From positions 310,001 through 374,000 of the forward strand of contig BSBM01001448.1 in the NCBI GenBank assembly GCA_027924585.1: a stretch of DNA of 64,000 nt, written 5' to 3'. The DNA comes from Larix kaempferi. Taxonomy: Eukaryota; Streptophyta; Pinopsida; Pinales; Pinaceae. Positions 41,946-54,960 of this stretch are shown here, one piece after another. Within the stretch, counting starts at the first letter, position 1. Each line of letters starts with the position of its first letter. The position numbers were made by a program, and so were the translations under genes. Below the pieces are notes generated by a model. The model did not search any database. It saw only the letters and a program-made list of their open reading frames with translations, and was not told where the DNA came from.

Positions 41946-44060
41946 TTTTTTTTAACAATTTTTTTTATGGTATGCAGGGTGTAAGTGAAGAGTATTGGTT
42001 CACTGATCAAGGATGGTAGGGATGAATTTTGGTTTTGGATTTTATATGGGAGAGTGTGCAGCATCAAGGTAGACAACAGAATTTTTTTTATGATCCTTTG
42101 TACAAAGTACGGTGACCATTTATGTTTCGAACATCAGCATCGCCGAAGTCTACTGCAATGCTTTTGGATGCACCCACATATAAAAACTAGATCAGGGTGT
42201 TGGTAAGGATTATTAAACTGATATATGTTTTTAGGGAGGTATTTGGGCATCAATAATCAAGAATTAAACATTGGATTAAGAATTGGGAGGAAATTGTTGT
42301 GACTTGGGTTGTTGAGATAGTCTTAATGGTTGACTTCCAAAAAGGGTACAAGCCTCCCAAATTTTCTAAATAAGTGTTTGAATTTTTATTTTTCCTGTTA
42401 ATGATCAACATCAATTTACAGAATCTTTATTGGGTTTACAGAACTCATTTTACAGTTAAAACAATAAAACTAGTTATTTGTACTGCTCAACTAGTTCGAC
42501 TTCCAGTGCACCCAAACACTATACGACATGAACTAAATGGAATTATAAAAAATGTATGTGGTTCAGGGGTCTTTCTATGCACAACAGCAACTTACAGAAC
42601 AGAAAACTGACTCTCACAACTCATTTTATAGAAAAATTGGCAAAACTAGTCAACTGGGAAGACTCAATGAGCTAGGGTTCGATTTAGTGACTATGGTTTG
42701 ACATCAGAAATATGCGAAGCTGCTTTATATGACCGGTATTAATGAAATACATTAAATTGAAACTTCACCATTTATCATATTACGTTTATATCATTAGAGC
42801 TGATTTTTAGTGATTATTTCTACTAGGAAATGCATCAATTCCCCTTACATAAATTCCTAGTTCTTCAAATGAACATCAAATATATCTTTGAAACTTCTTA
42901 AATGATAACTTGAGATATAACAGAGATTATCAAAGAATTATAACGGAATCAACATATCTTCATCCATTCCAACTTAAATTTGGATGGCAAATCTCTCTGT
43001 AATCTAAGAAAATCAAGGTAGTGAATTCTCCTTATAATCCTTTGACATAGTTGGTTCTGAGAAGGAGAAGAGAGGTGAAATGTAAATGGATCTGATTGAT
43101 GAATGAATGAAAAATTTCTTGCATCAAAAAGAGGTATGCAGATAAATGCTCTAGACTCTTCAATGGCTCTCCAAACTTTGATCTCTGATTGCACTAGTAA
43201 ACTCCACCTTTCTCCAAGCTAGTTTGTCCACCAACTAGTATTAGAAATCGAATTCTTCCATGGATTAGAGGGCTTGGACCTGAAATAAAACTCTCATATA
43301 TTCCATGGAGAAGAATAGTTCAGAATAGAGAAAAATAAGAAATATTAATGGGGCTCATCTCCCATTGGATGGTTAGGGCGCATCACCTCCCCTTGAGAAT
43401 CGAGAATGCTTCACTCATAAACTCACAATGACAAAAGTTGTGAAATGGAGTTGGAATCCTTATTTTATAGAATTAAGGGTGACCTGATGGGAAAGTGGAA
43501 GAGCTTGGTGACCTGTGAGAATAGGTCACCCATGAGTGGACATACCTTACTTGTTTTTTTCCTTACAAGCTTTTCTCTCCTTTAGAAACTACACCCCCCT
43601 TTGTCTCCACATTTTTCTTGCTTTGTAAAAGTTTCATGATTTGTAAAATGGCCTCCCTTTTGGAAACTGTGCCCTCCTTTTTATTTTCTGGTTGTTTCCA
43701 ATTTGAAAACCGATCTTTCCCTTAGAAACTGCGCCCTCCTTATCTTTTTCTGGTTGTTTCCACTTTTTTGTTTTTGGCATGTCCTTACACCTTCTCTACT
43801 TCTCCTCTATTGCTATTTTCTTGCTACCAGTTCTAGTTTGGAAACCTTATCCTCATGAGGGCTCCCTCTTGACCCACTTGCACATATTATCAATTCTAAT
43901 TACCAAAATTAATTAAAATTAATAAAATTCATTTCTCCACTTGACTTAGGATAAAATTTATTCTATGCATTCTTAGTATAATGAAAATATTTTCCTTAGG
44001 GATTATTTTGTCCCCTTTTACCCATGGTCATTGAGTTAGCCCAAAATTGGGGACATGAAA
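41873..44060 (-). mobile_element. Element H 5' LTR
   Basis: 2188 bp; pairs with the split left LTR. The final base pair of the consensus end CA is changed here (reads GACATGAAA on +). Confidence 0.9.
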
Positions 44061-44065
44061 TTTCT

Positions 44066-44650
44066 TGTCCTACATGTTGAATCAACTTAGATTGAAGACA
44101 ACCCAAGACAACCTAGAAAATAATCAAGCCCCATGTGAGTTAACCATTAGGGTAGAACCTTTTAGTGAAAAATTGTGTATTAGAGCCCAAGTTCCATTTT
44201 GGAGATCCCTTGTTGGAGCTCAAACGATTATCTCTATTCAAGGACATATATTGTCTCATTGTGTGTAGTGTGTTAGTGATATTTATTTGGATTCTTTGAG
44301 AAGTTGTTTAAGAAGGTGGCAGTTGACCTCAAGGGAACTGAGAATTAGGGAACCGTTTGGGTTTCCCAACTTTAAGAGAGAAATAGACAAATTGAATAGA
44401 TACATTGAGTGCGTTCAACAGAAGGGGCCAAAATGGATTGGGATAAATTTTCACTTTCCCCTCACATGGTTACCTGTAGATAAGTATAGACCTATGTATG
44501 ATATAAATTTAGAACAATTCCAGGGGGCATAGTTGATGCTTGTAGCAGGGTTCGGATTGGTTCAGGAAAAGACACATGTTGCATTTGAACTCATATCTTT
44601 GCATGCATCTCATGCCAAGGACAATAGATACCTCATTGCATGAGGACATG
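44066..44650 (+). pseudogene. Element I: long 3' ORF, right part
   Basis: Continues the 33206 frame across the H insertion: SYMLNQLRLKTTQDNLENNQ, then SEKLCIRAQVPFWRSLVGAQ, stop at 44266-44268, then SLRSCLRRWQLTSRELRI, FGFPNFKREIDKLNRYIECV and GINFHFPLTWLPVDKYRP, with further point stops. It ends about 20 bases before the PPT. Counting both parts the ORF was about 800 codons. Confidence 0.6.
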
Positions 44651-44662
44651 AATTTGGATAAG

Positions 44663-44673
44663 TTGGGGGGATA
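44663..44673 (+). promoter_or_regulatory. Element I polypurine tract
   Basis: TTGGGGGGATA before TGTTGGGCCTG. Confidence 0.65.
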
Positions 44674-46096
44674 TGTTGGGCCTGTAAAATGTAACCTTTT
44701 TTACCACTCATTTACCATGTTTTTAATACACTCAAGCTAGTCCCAATTCCTTTTTGATATCATTTTACCCTTAATCCAAGTATTTGACCATAGGTACAGC
44801 CTCGCTGAATATCATGAGGTTTTGAGTTATAATTTAAACATTCAAGGTGGTTTTGTGCTTGGGTTTAGCCTAGTAATCATACTTAGGATCTTGTGCAAAC
44901 AGGATAAAGACAACGTGATTGTGGAGCGAATAGAGGATGTTGTTACTTCTTCATTGGTCCAAAAGATGTTGTTACTCATGTTACAGGTTGGTTTCCCTGT
45001 TTTGGCACTTAATCATTTGGTATTCAAATGATGCTTAAGTGAGAACCTAGATACCAGTAGGAAAGTGATCTATTTCTCAAGAATTCAGGAGTATCATCTT
45101 TTGAAGTTATTTTTAGATTGATTGTTATCTTGTATCATTTGTTTTAAAAATAACTAATAGCAAGTAACAAATATAGAATATAGAGTTGAATGAATAGCCT
45201 TAGGAACATTTGATTCTCAAGGAATTCATCTATTCCAAGTAGGAGGGTTGTTACTCAAAGGGGATAAAAGGGAATGTGCTCTGTTGTTATGCGGCTATCT
45301 AGAGAGTGAATTGAGACTTGGAGATGTGCTCTCTTGATCTCATGAGTCTTTAATTGTGTTTTTCATCCTTGGTTAGAGAAGGAAGGCACGCCTTCATTGA
45401 CCAAGAGCTTCTTGTTACAGTTGGTTGATTTCGTAGTTAGTTTGATTGTAGTGTGTTTTTCCGTTCATTGCATAATTTATTCATAAGTGTTGTTATAGGA
45501 CTTTGGAATTAGTTAATTGTTGGATTGAATTTGGATTGCTGTTACTCCAGTTGTGTTTATGATTGTTTTGAACAGAGTAATTCTTAATAATGAATGGATT
45601 GATAGTTAGTGATTTTATGATTTGGATCTAGTCTTAGTTGTTACTCCTTCCTTGATAGTCCTATTACTTGTAAGATAAGAAGTTGGGTTTTCTTTAATGC
45701 ATCAGAGTGCTAGTTCCGAGTAGAATTTGTTTTGGATTTATCTAGGTTTTCATTAAAATGTGTGGATGAGTGCAGGATAAGTAGTTTTCCTTATTTATTT
45801 CAGCACAGTTGGTTTATTAATTGATTATTTTAGGACTTGGTGTGTTTCTTTCTCTTTCAACATAATAAGATAGAATTGGATTTATGCTAGATATTAGAGG
45901 AATATTTCTTAGGGTTAATGGACTGCATGCTACTTTATTTCATTAGTTACATCTGCATATAGATTTTTTATAGCATTAGGGAGGAATTTTTATCTGCATA
46001 TACTGTGCATGTTGCCTTGAAAGTTTTGTGATCTTGGATTGATGAGTAATCTGCATGCTGGTTGGTTTTATGAAAAATCCTTAATTAGCACCAACA
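44674..46096 (+). mobile_element. Element I: 3' LTR, TGTTGG...CCAACA
   Basis: 1423 bp with perfect six-base inverted ends. Apart from its ends and the TGTTGGGCC start it is not obviously like the L2/E LTRs, and I do not see their hairpin here. No second LTR is available, so the right end rests on CCAACA. Confidence 0.6.
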
Positions 46097-46269
46097 TAAG
46101 GTATTACAGGAAATATGTTAAGATCTATGCATATTTCAAGTCCACTCACATCTCTCTTAAATAGAATATTCATTTGTATGGAATTAATAGCCTACCTTGG
46201 CATTCTCACTCCTAAAGGATGTTTTGTGTTCTATACCAGTATTAGAAAAACTTGACTTTATTTAAACCT

Positions 46270-47760
46270 TTATAGTCAAATATGATGCATTGTAACAAAG
46301 GAATTGGAGCAGTATTGATGCAATAAGGGAGGACATTGGCTTTTGAAGGTAAACAATTCAAAGCAATTGACATGGTGAAATCTACATATGAAAAAGAAAT
46401 GGCAGCAATTTTTCATGCGGTGAAAAAATGGTGACAATATCTCGTTAGGAGACACTTTAAAGTCAAGACAAACAATGACAACCTAAAGTATTTTTTTGGA
46501 TAAAAGAGTGTCATCAGAAGAGAAACAAAAATGGGTATAAAAATGAAAGGGTTTGATCTTGAAATAATCTACAAAAAAGCAGAGTAAAATGTTGTAGCAG
46601 ATGTTGTTTCCAGAATAGAAGAATATTCCAACTTATGACCTATGTTCTATGGCATATTGCATTCATGTGTAGATGGAAGAATCTCTCCAAGAATGTAAAG
46701 AGAATAATAGTACTAGAGAGAAAATACAATGTCTAAAAGAAGGAAATATGTCTATGGAACAATGGGAATGGAAGATAAATATTCTTTGGTACAAGGGTAG
46801 AATATTTTTATGCCCTCAATCAAAGTTGAAAGAGAAAATATTAAGGGAGTATCATAACTCTCTGATGGTAGTATATTCTAGTTTCCTTCAAACTTATCAA
46901 AGTATCAAAAAAGAATTTTTTGGGGAAACATATTTTTGTGGTTGTGGACAGACTCACAAAATTCACACATTTTTGTGAAATTCAAAGTACATATACTACA
47001 ATCCAAGTGGATGAAGTGTTCATGAAGGAAATTCATAGACTTGATAGATCCCCTAAAGTAATAATCAGTGATAGATATCCAAAATTCATAGAAATTTTTG
47101 GAAAGAGTTATGGAAGATAATGAGAACAATATTGGCTATGGGTTTAGCATATCAACCACAAACAAATGGATAAACATAAATTATTAACCAATTTTATAAG
47201 TTTATCATTATTGATTTTCTTTAAACAAGCACTCTAAATGGGTCAAGTGGCTTCCTCTAGCAGAATGGTGGTATAATACCACCTATCATACATCTAGAAA
47301 TATAACTGGATTTGAAGATCTGTATGGTTATCCATCTCCTGGTATCACATCCTTTATGCAGGATCATTACAAAGTACAGGCAGTGGATGCACATATGGAA
47401 AATACACAAGAAAATTAGAAAATAATTAAAGAAAACCTTCAAATGGCCCAAAACAGGATGAAGCAACAAATGAATCAACATAGAAGTGAAAGACGATTTG
47501 AGGAATATGACTAGTTATATTTGAGATTGCGACCTTATAAAAACCTACTCCAAAATAAAAGAAGAATAAAAAATTAGCTCCAAAATATTATGGACCCTAC
47601 AAGCTTATTCGCAAGATTGGAGAGGTTGCCTATGAATTAGATTTGCCTTCCTCGTGCATTCTTAATATTTTTCATGTATATTTCTTGAAAAATATTTTGG
47701 GACATACTATACCAGTGCAAATGAAAAAATACTAGGTCAAAATGGTAAAAAGGGATTTTT
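46270..47760 (+). pseudogene. Element J: gypsy RNase H-integrase remnant
   Basis: RNase H shreds at 46270-46620 (stops in every line). Integrase from 46670: WKINILWYKGRIFLCPQSKL, KLKEKILREYHNS, then VVVDRLTKFTHFCEIQSTYT, EIHRLDRSPKVIISDRYPKF with a catalytic aspartate, WLPLAEWWYNTTYHTSRNI, and a C-terminal part with APKYY.PY.LI.KIGEVAYEL. It is the 3' third of a chromovirus-like pol. No LTR or 5' part is found. Confidence 0.75.
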
Positions 47761-47769
47761 GATGTAAAT

Positions 47770-50560
47770 GGAGTTAGTGGAGCATTTATTGCCCACCTCC
47801 ATTAAACATGGGATATTAAATAGATAGTTTTGGGTATTTCTATAATTTTAAAACCCCTATATAATATATTAAGAGTTGTGAGTGCATAAGAAGTGTCAAG
47901 GGAGTGATTTCTGCAACTCCCTTTCCCACCATGGAAAATGGAGGCTTATGTATTCAGTTAATATAACATGAATAGAGAATATCTAAGTTTTTTGTGTAAG
48001 ATAGTACCCATAGGGATTTGAACTTGTGATCTTCCATTTACAACTTCTCATCTCATTTAATCATTACCAATTTCCTTTCCCCCTTCAATTTTGATATTCT
48101 TTGAGGGAAGACGAGTATCAATTGCTTTTCCCCTTCAATTGCAGAAGAATTTATGTTTATGACTAGTTGAGGGTTTGTCTTTAATACAATGTTGGAATTA
48201 TGGGAAATGTGCCAAAAGAGAATATGCAATTGGAATCATAGTTATTGTAGAGGTATATGCTCCAAGACCCCATCGAGGCCATCTATGGAATAAATGAAGG
48301 AGAAACTTGTGATGGATTTTGACTCCCTATAAATGACATGATCAAAGTTGAGGTCTAAAGTAGACTAAGACTCTCTTAGGTCAAGGCTAATAAATATGAT
48401 CCATTACTTGAATCATTAACAATTATTATGGAGGCATCAATCAACACCATTGCAAATGTGAATAAGTATTTAGGGTATGCACCTTATTCACAATGCATAG
48501 GAAACCATAGGTTGTCCACCCTCATATCAGAGAACCTTAGTATTACATGTGGAGGATCCTTGGAGTATGTTGAAAGTTATGATTGTTTGGATAATTTGGA
48601 TTTACCTTTCTTGAAGTAGTGTTTTTGGTGACTTTGTAATAGGAGTTGTTTATCTTGATTTGGCCTAAAATTGAATGAGCATATCAAATATGCGTGAGAA
48701 TATTTTTGTGATTTTTTACGATCTTTGGACTTGTGATACTTTGTTTGTTGGATTTTTATGACGCTTGCGAAACTTTTTTTTAACGACCTAATTATTGCAA
48801 CATTAGTTCTTTGTTGTGAAAATAGTTCTTTACAACTTGTAATTTTGCAAAATTGTATGCATTTGGCAATGATTTTTTTTCACAATCGGAGGTGGCATTG
48901 TGATGATTAATTGTTCTTGGCTACTATAGAGAAGTGTTCAATTTCTTGGATAATTTAATTAACAATGCATTGGGAAACACCATATAAATTAACACGAAAC
49001 CAATAAGCATAGTGGCCATACTCTTAAAATTGATGGATAAAAATATTGATCTCCTTAAGAATCCAAATCAATTCCTGGAAAATGAATTGGAGCTTCTTAG
49101 AAGACATCAATTGAGTCAAATTCTTAATTGTCATGTTCATAATTTTAGGATATTTAGACACTTAGGAGTGAGTTAAGATCAAGTTCATCTAATGTGTCTT
49201 TAGGTAATTTGTGTTTCTTTAGTATCCATTAGTATGCATTTGTACTTATTTAGTCTAATATTCATGATATGTTCTACACATATAGTGATCCAACAGTTCA
49301 TCATCTCCTCAATACTTATAGTTATATTGATCCATGACTTAATACTTGATTGGACCATGATCTTTACTTAAAGATCATGGAGGTCATTTGAATATTATCA
49401 ATTGTGGGAAACTTATATGTGAAATATTTTCCTTTTGCACTAGTATATTGCCTCAAGTGGCTTCATTGTCTGAGGTCATGGATTGTTTCCCTCTTTGATC
49501 GTTTTAACCCCATAACAGATTTGTGTAAGAATTCTTAAGGTGTTTGACCTATGCGTGAATGCCATTTTTTTTAACATGGTATGACAGAGATTATGAAGAA
49601 CCACTCCCATCGTTGTTCGATGTCTTGAACTTGTATCACTGCATGCATCAAAAGGTTTTTGGATTCTTATATTTTTGTACATTTTTGTTCCAATGTAGGT
49701 TTTTCATTGAATCTACAATGCTACTTTCAACTAGAAAAATATTTAATTTCGCCCAAAAAGGTTTATGTTTTCCCAAGATACGACCATTTTATAAAATTTG
49801 GAGGTATGTATTTTTTTCATCATAATTATTTAAAATATTTCTCATACTATTTAATATTTCAGTTTGGTTTTGCTACTTATATTCTCAATTTTATCCCTTT
49901 TCAATTTGTGTGTGTTCTTTGTTGTGCACCATAATGTGATCTGGGAAAATAAGAGACAAATGGAAAATGTTTTATTTTCTACATATTCTCTTTGCCCTAT
50001 GCTTAGTGTGATCTTGGAAAATAAAAAATAGATCTAGAAAACTTGCATTTTCAAAGTAGCATAATCGAGAGCTAACCATGAGCTTAGAAAGTAAGTGTGT
50101 GTGTGTGTGTGTTTATATAACGTGTTAAATATTTTGCATTAACTCACTTGGTTGAAAGTTACTTTATTAAATGAGAGGTCTTGATTTCAAGTATATTTTT
50201 TCATTAAGTTACTTTTTGAAAAAATCACGCAACTTTAAGTTATCACATCACTTTATTGTAAAAGTGCTCCTCACTTATTTTATAAAAGCATGCCATTTAT
50301 TTTATTATAAAAAATAGCTTATTTGTAAAATTGAGCTAATAGGAAAACATAGAGAATGAAAGGAACTGTTTTAAACTCGACAACGTCATTGTGCACCCAT
50401 CACCATGTGGATCAACTTCTACCTACCATGTGACAATTTGGTTACTTTTAATTCCTTTCTTAAATAGGGCATAACTTTGACATCCAAATTCTATTTTTAG
50501 TGCCATTTTTTCTTATATTGTTTTTATAGAGCTTTCCATCAAAACCATTATTTCTATTAT
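47770..50560. other. AT-rich region without a supportable gene
   Basis: Old debris. 47852-47868 has a TATA-like run that could be from J's LTR. A 63-codon frame at 48428-48619 and another on minus at 49476-49682 show no motif I recognise. A (GT)9 run is at 50095-50112. Confidence 0.5.
50095..50112. repeat. (GT)9 microsatellite
   Basis: Nine GT units in a row. Confidence 0.95.
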
Positions 50561-50569
50561 TGAATTCAT

Positions 50570-51610
50570 ATTATCGACATGTTATTACATGGCTAGTCCA
50601 AGTGATGTTCTATTTATGAGTACCAACTACTTCTCATGGAAATCTTGTATAAAGGATGTACTACAAAGAATATTTTTTTTACCAAATCACCTTGGGAAAA
50701 GAAATTGCCCCGATTGATGCCTAAAAGAAATCTAAATGGGGTAGTAAAAATGAAAAAGCATGTGAATTTAATAGAATGTCTATTTCTAGTGATATGCAGT
50801 TTCACTTACAAGGAATTGACAAATTAGATGAAACTTGAACAAATTTGGAAACAATATTTGATAAACACAATGAGATTCAAACTCACCAAATCGACAACCA
50901 ATCGATTGCCTTAAATCCTGGTGATTTCTAGGGAAAATGTTAAGGATCCATAAATTTCCAAAAGTGTAGAAACCTTGACATATCTTTACTAATTCTTAAT
51001 TTCCAACCATAAAATGTTTGGTAATATTTTTATAAAAATATTCAAATTTCTAAGCATTTTATATAGTTTTTGGAAAAGTTTAGTGATGTTTAGAGTAAAA
51101 TATTTTTATCCAGTGGAATTTAGGTGAATTATTTAGAAAAACGTAAATTGGGGAATCGTTTTTGCAAAAAAAACATTCAAATTTAGCCCATGGGCCAAAT
51201 TTCACCCCTAAAATTTTTCTTGGGATTTTCTCTTGCATTGGAAACTATCTATCTAAATTTAAAACACTTGAACTTTTACTTGAAGAATGAAATATACCTA
51301 AGAAGGATATCCAATGTATTTATGCTATTCTTGTTAAGCTTGGTAATCCATATTTTATTTTTGTATCTACTTTTCACTCTACTAGACAATCTCTAGGGGA
51401 TACTTACAAAGAACCCACCCTTGAAGATTTTTGTGACTCTTTGAATAGAGATCAAGATGAGATATTACATCTTGAAGTGATCTGCACTACAAGTACATTT
51501 AACAAATCCTTAGTAGCACAATATAATGATAAATCCAAACATCGAAAGATGCAACATCCCCACAATGACAAGCAAATTGTAATGCACAAAGGGAGAATAA
51601 TATGGGGTAA
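50570..51610 (+). pseudogene. Copia gag remnant
   Basis: At 50590-50680 the frame gives SPSDVLFMSTNYFSWKSCI, the start of a UBN2-type gag like that of C. At 51331-51460 another frame gives KLGNPYFIFVSTFHSTRQSL followed by PTLEDFCDSLNRDQDEI, the matching middle part. In between there are only stops. No LTR was found. Confidence 0.65.
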
Positions 51611-52025
51611 TTAGTGTTTGAGGAAAATTATTCATACTGAACCATCAATAGATCAAACATGAATAATACTAACACTACTTTCCTTTTTAGCTAGTTAATG
51701 AAGAATTCAACAAAATAGGTGGTTGAGAAGTACCTTTGGCTAGATGGCTAGCCTTCTTATATAAATCCATTGCCCTGAGATTTAATTCTTACTTTAGTTC
51801 AATTCCATATAAAACCTACGCACATGAAAACAAGAAAACCTTCTCATATCCATTTAACACTTAAATTAAATAATCAATAATAATGTGAAGTTCACAACTA
51901 ATTAAATAACTAAATTTCATGCAAATTTAGTTACTCCCACTAAATACACTATTGAATGCATAAAACATGTAACACAATTTTTTGTTGGGGGTTACATGGG
52001 AGAAGAGAGATCTTCAATATATTAT
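51611..52025. other. AT-rich stretch, nothing recognised
   Basis: No ORF, repeat or signal that I can support before the E LTR. Confidence 0.4.
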
Positions 52026-53501
52026 TGTTGGGCCTGGCCCAGATGGGGCAATTTTGAACAGGAAGAATTTTGAGAACTGTGGAGCTAAGTGCAGTTAAGT
52101 TTGAAGAATTTTGGGATAAGTTTTGGTATGCTGCGAAGTTGCACGCAACACAGTGTCGAAGGAGCTACGAGGTCGGTGCTGCGAGGAGTACAGCGCCGCG
52201 ATGTGCCACATTGACAGAGATCCAGCTAAGCAGAGCATGGATGGATGAAGGCAGTTATTTTGGTTAGGTCACAGAAGACCTATTTTTGGAAAATATCGTC
52301 GATAACTACCAAGTAGCGTGTAGGTGCAGAACGAAGGTAGGCGACTGATCACAACAAATATAATACTACTCGAACTAGTCATCTAAGGCCGTGAAAGAAG
52401 GAACAGCTCGACAGAAGTAACCCGTTGATGCGCGTGACAGAAGATCCGCTTCCATATATCAGTAGTCCGATTTTGGGAAAACCGTGATAGTTTTGTGAAC
52501 CGAAGGATTCTGCCTTCGTAAATGTAAAGACATGACCTACGGGTCTTGATCTTTAAATAAGGAAATTTTGTAAAGGAAATGGGGTAACTCTCATTGTGTT
52601 GATTATTATTAAATATTGTGAGATCTGTCTGATTGAAGCATTGTAAAGGCTCTGCAGCTGTGTGCCCAGAGACCTAATATTGAGAGAGAAAGAGAGAGAA
52701 GAGCATCTGCAGTTGAGTGCACAGACGAAGAACTATTGTACCCTTTCCAAGATAAATAAACAACAGTTCTTGTCGATGTAGCTTCCCATATGGGGGGTGA
52801 ACCACGTTAAACCATTGTGTTATGTGATTGCTGTGTATGATTGTCATTAAATTGTGATTTAATTTACTTATAGTGCATGCATGAAGTTACTATTGTCTGT
52901 TATATCGTTATTGTTATCTGTATTCACCGTAGAAAAGATGGAATAAGATGCTAGTAGTTCATGTATGGAGGAGTGTTAACAGTACAACACCTATGAGTTC
53001 TCAATTGAATGAATCTATGAGATAACCACACAACGAAGGGTTATCGCAACATCAAGCATACAGCACCACGCATCTCACTCATCTGCATAAGTTATTATGT
53101 TTACCAAGCTAAGTAATGATGAATGATTAAGGATTATCGAATAAGATTGAGTAGAAGTGGTTAGGTCTCATAACCCCACTGCGCGGCCTGTTGACGCACT
53201 GAGGGTATAAATATATTTGTTCCTGAAGATTCTCGACGCGGAGTAGAAGACTTCACATAGTCATTAACCGTAGCACACAACCTGAACCGTGCTATACCTA
53301 AATCAGTCCAAACACTCGCATCACAAGGTTGTGGAAACCTGCTTCTACAACCACCCCCTCAACTTCGCCTTGGGTGAGACCTCAGACTGCTCGTATTCTA
53401 TTTCCGAAAGGTCCAGTGAATAGGGGTTTTGTTGGTATCTTGTACTGCGAAGTACCTCGGTCTACATTGGAAAACCTCCTAAGAAGAACCCTAGAGAAAC
53501 A
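52026..53501 (+). mobile_element. Element E 5' LTR (right boundary approximate)
   Basis: Starts TGTTGGGCCTGG. A TATA-like TTTAAATAAGG is at 52552-52562. GCAGCTGTGTGCCCAG, GTGAACCACGTTAAACC, the hairpin and CTTCGCCTTGGGTGAG match L1 and L2. By alignment the end is near AGAAACA at 53501. I could not identify a primer binding site after it. Confidence 0.65.
53327..53352 (+). other. LTR hairpin, copy 3
   Basis: GGTTGTGGAA pairs with TTCTACAACC at all ten positions (one G-T) around loop ACCTGC. Confidence 0.7.
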
Positions 53502-53537
53502 GTAGGGATTAGAAAAGCTCCTGGGAAAGCACCTCCA

Positions 53538-54160
53538 TTGAACTTACAAAAAAATAAAGAAATATTTAAAGAAACGTGGGACATGTTTAAACAACTACCG
53601 CCTAGTTCACCGAGAATCTCGTTGCGCAGTCAAGAACCACAAATAGAAAATATGCCACTGGCATATGATCAGACACGTGCTGCACTAGATACATCTATTT
53701 TTGTTGCGCGGTTTTTACAAAGCTGCATCAAGTTATTAAAAAATAGAGACAGTCTTATGGAATTTGAAAAATTGATAAATCAGTATGAATCATGTAGTAA
53801 AAAAGAAATAACACATGGCGCAGTACATAACATTAGGAGTCCCAAAAGAACCAACCGGCAGGGAAATGCGGTTCATTGCACAGATAAGAGACTATGAGAT
53901 GTACGAGATCATTCTTGATCTCGGATCTGAAGTGAATGTCTTAACCAAGCAGACACGAAAAGAAATGGGAAAACCAAAGTTACAGTGGTCACCTATACAG
54001 TTAAGAATGCCTAATCAAGGCATAGTTATACCTCTGGGAAGGTTAACCAATACTATTGTCATAAGGTTCGTCGCACCATTGGATCCTTCACAGGGGAGAG
54101 ATATGTTGAACCTATTCAAGAAGAGTACAACGCTCAAGACCTTGACCGTATCTATCAAAT
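53538..54160 (+). pseudogene. Element E N-terminal ORF and protease motif
   Basis: 53538-53810 encodes SIFVARFLQSCIKLLKNRDS and FEKLINQYESC, unrecognised. After a frameshift, 53830-54050 reads FIAQIRDYEMYEIILDLGSE then VNVLTKQT, KLQWSPIQLRM and IPLGRLTN, a retropepsin-like domain with D-L-G-S at the active site instead of D-S/T-G. Another shift near 54060 returns to the first frame, which then runs on into the gag-like part. So the protease stands before gag. Confidence 0.65.
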
Positions 54161-54960
54161 GACAACAAATTTTGCGGATTATCTTCATCCTACTGCGGAT
54201 GGAACGCTCAGCTAGTGCTGTGATAGTTCTTTCATCTCAGACTCTGAGGCAGGATTATAAAACTGGCAACACAGAATGCATGAAGTATCTTCCAGGCAAT
54301 GCGCGACAATTACAAAGTCACTCCGTTGGATTGGAAAGTAGGTCAGTCCAATCCCCACTTATGATGGTACAGCTAACATATATTCATTTATCAAAGAATA
54401 CAATGCATCAATTGCAGATGAACATCGCATCTCAGCATTAGACATGGCGCTCAGAGAAACACCTGCCAGCTGGTGGGCTACACATAAAAAGACATTGACA
54501 ACTTAGGATCAATGCAGAATAAAACTACAGATTCAATTTGCTGATAAGGTCACACTGCCATTTCAAAAATATAAGGTTCAGATGGATCCAGGAAATCATA
54601 TCGCAGCTTGTGTACAAGTTTGGAAGGAAATACCACAGACAAAATGGGTACATCTCTTTGTGCATACGTTGGAGGAACCTATTCCAATGAAATGGTACCT
54701 AGAGGAGGAGTTGTGCAGAGGAACAACGGATTGGTCTCTCCTTACTATGAGTTTCCAAAAGGAATTTAGCTTTGAAGACGACCATCCGACTATCCAAGAT
54801 GCGCTGCAGCTGATCAAGCAAAAGATATTTGGCCCACATCGCAAGGACGAAAACATAACACTAGAAGAGTTTTTTGACACAAACAATGTACTTGCGAGTC
54901 TACAACTAGATTGGACAGAACAAGTAGAGAAAGTCATGGGCTGCTATAACTTTGCTGAAA
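54081..54960 (+). pseudogene. Element E gag-like region
   Basis: Single frame with a few stops: GERYVEPIQEEYNAQDLDRI, then PIPTYDGTANIYSFIKEY, the capsid-like LDMALRETPASWWATHKK, a stop, IQFADKVTLPFQKY, and TKWVHLFVHTLEEPIPMKWY, CRGTTDWSLLTMSFQKEFSF. No zinc knuckle follows; the frame passes through an acidic linker (EKDEDKEDNDEEDLRNIKI) straight to RT. Confidence 0.7.

Larger units (their letters stand above)
35049..44060 (-). mobile_element. Element H: non-autonomous LTR element with 2188-bp LTRs
   Basis: Minus strand. Left LTR 35049-38730 minus the solo LTR 2 insertion (1494 bp with one TSD) is 2188 bp; right LTR 41873-44060 is also 2188 bp. On minus the LTR starts TGTCGTGTCCCC (the right copy has one changed base at its very end) and finishes GGAATATTACA, close to A, F and the solo LTRs. 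PBS and PPT are present. TSD TTTAT (35044-35048) against TTTCT (44061-44065). The 3.1-kb internal part has no gag, RT or integrase that I can see, only acidic ORFs of unknown kind. It fits a LARD-like derivative of a Tekay-type gypsy element. Confidence 0.85.

Noticed and set aside
44056-44070. A 13-base match between H's right flank and H's own interior (near 38746), hinting at a tandem or rearranged copy
   Set aside because: The equal LTR lengths, the TSD pair and the exact in-frame joining of the I ORF all support a simple insertion. The match ends at once on both sides.
49476-49934. Frames of 68-91 codons around 49.5-49.9 kb
   Set aside because: Low-complexity AT-rich sequence, rich in F, Y and L, with no motif I can tie to a family.
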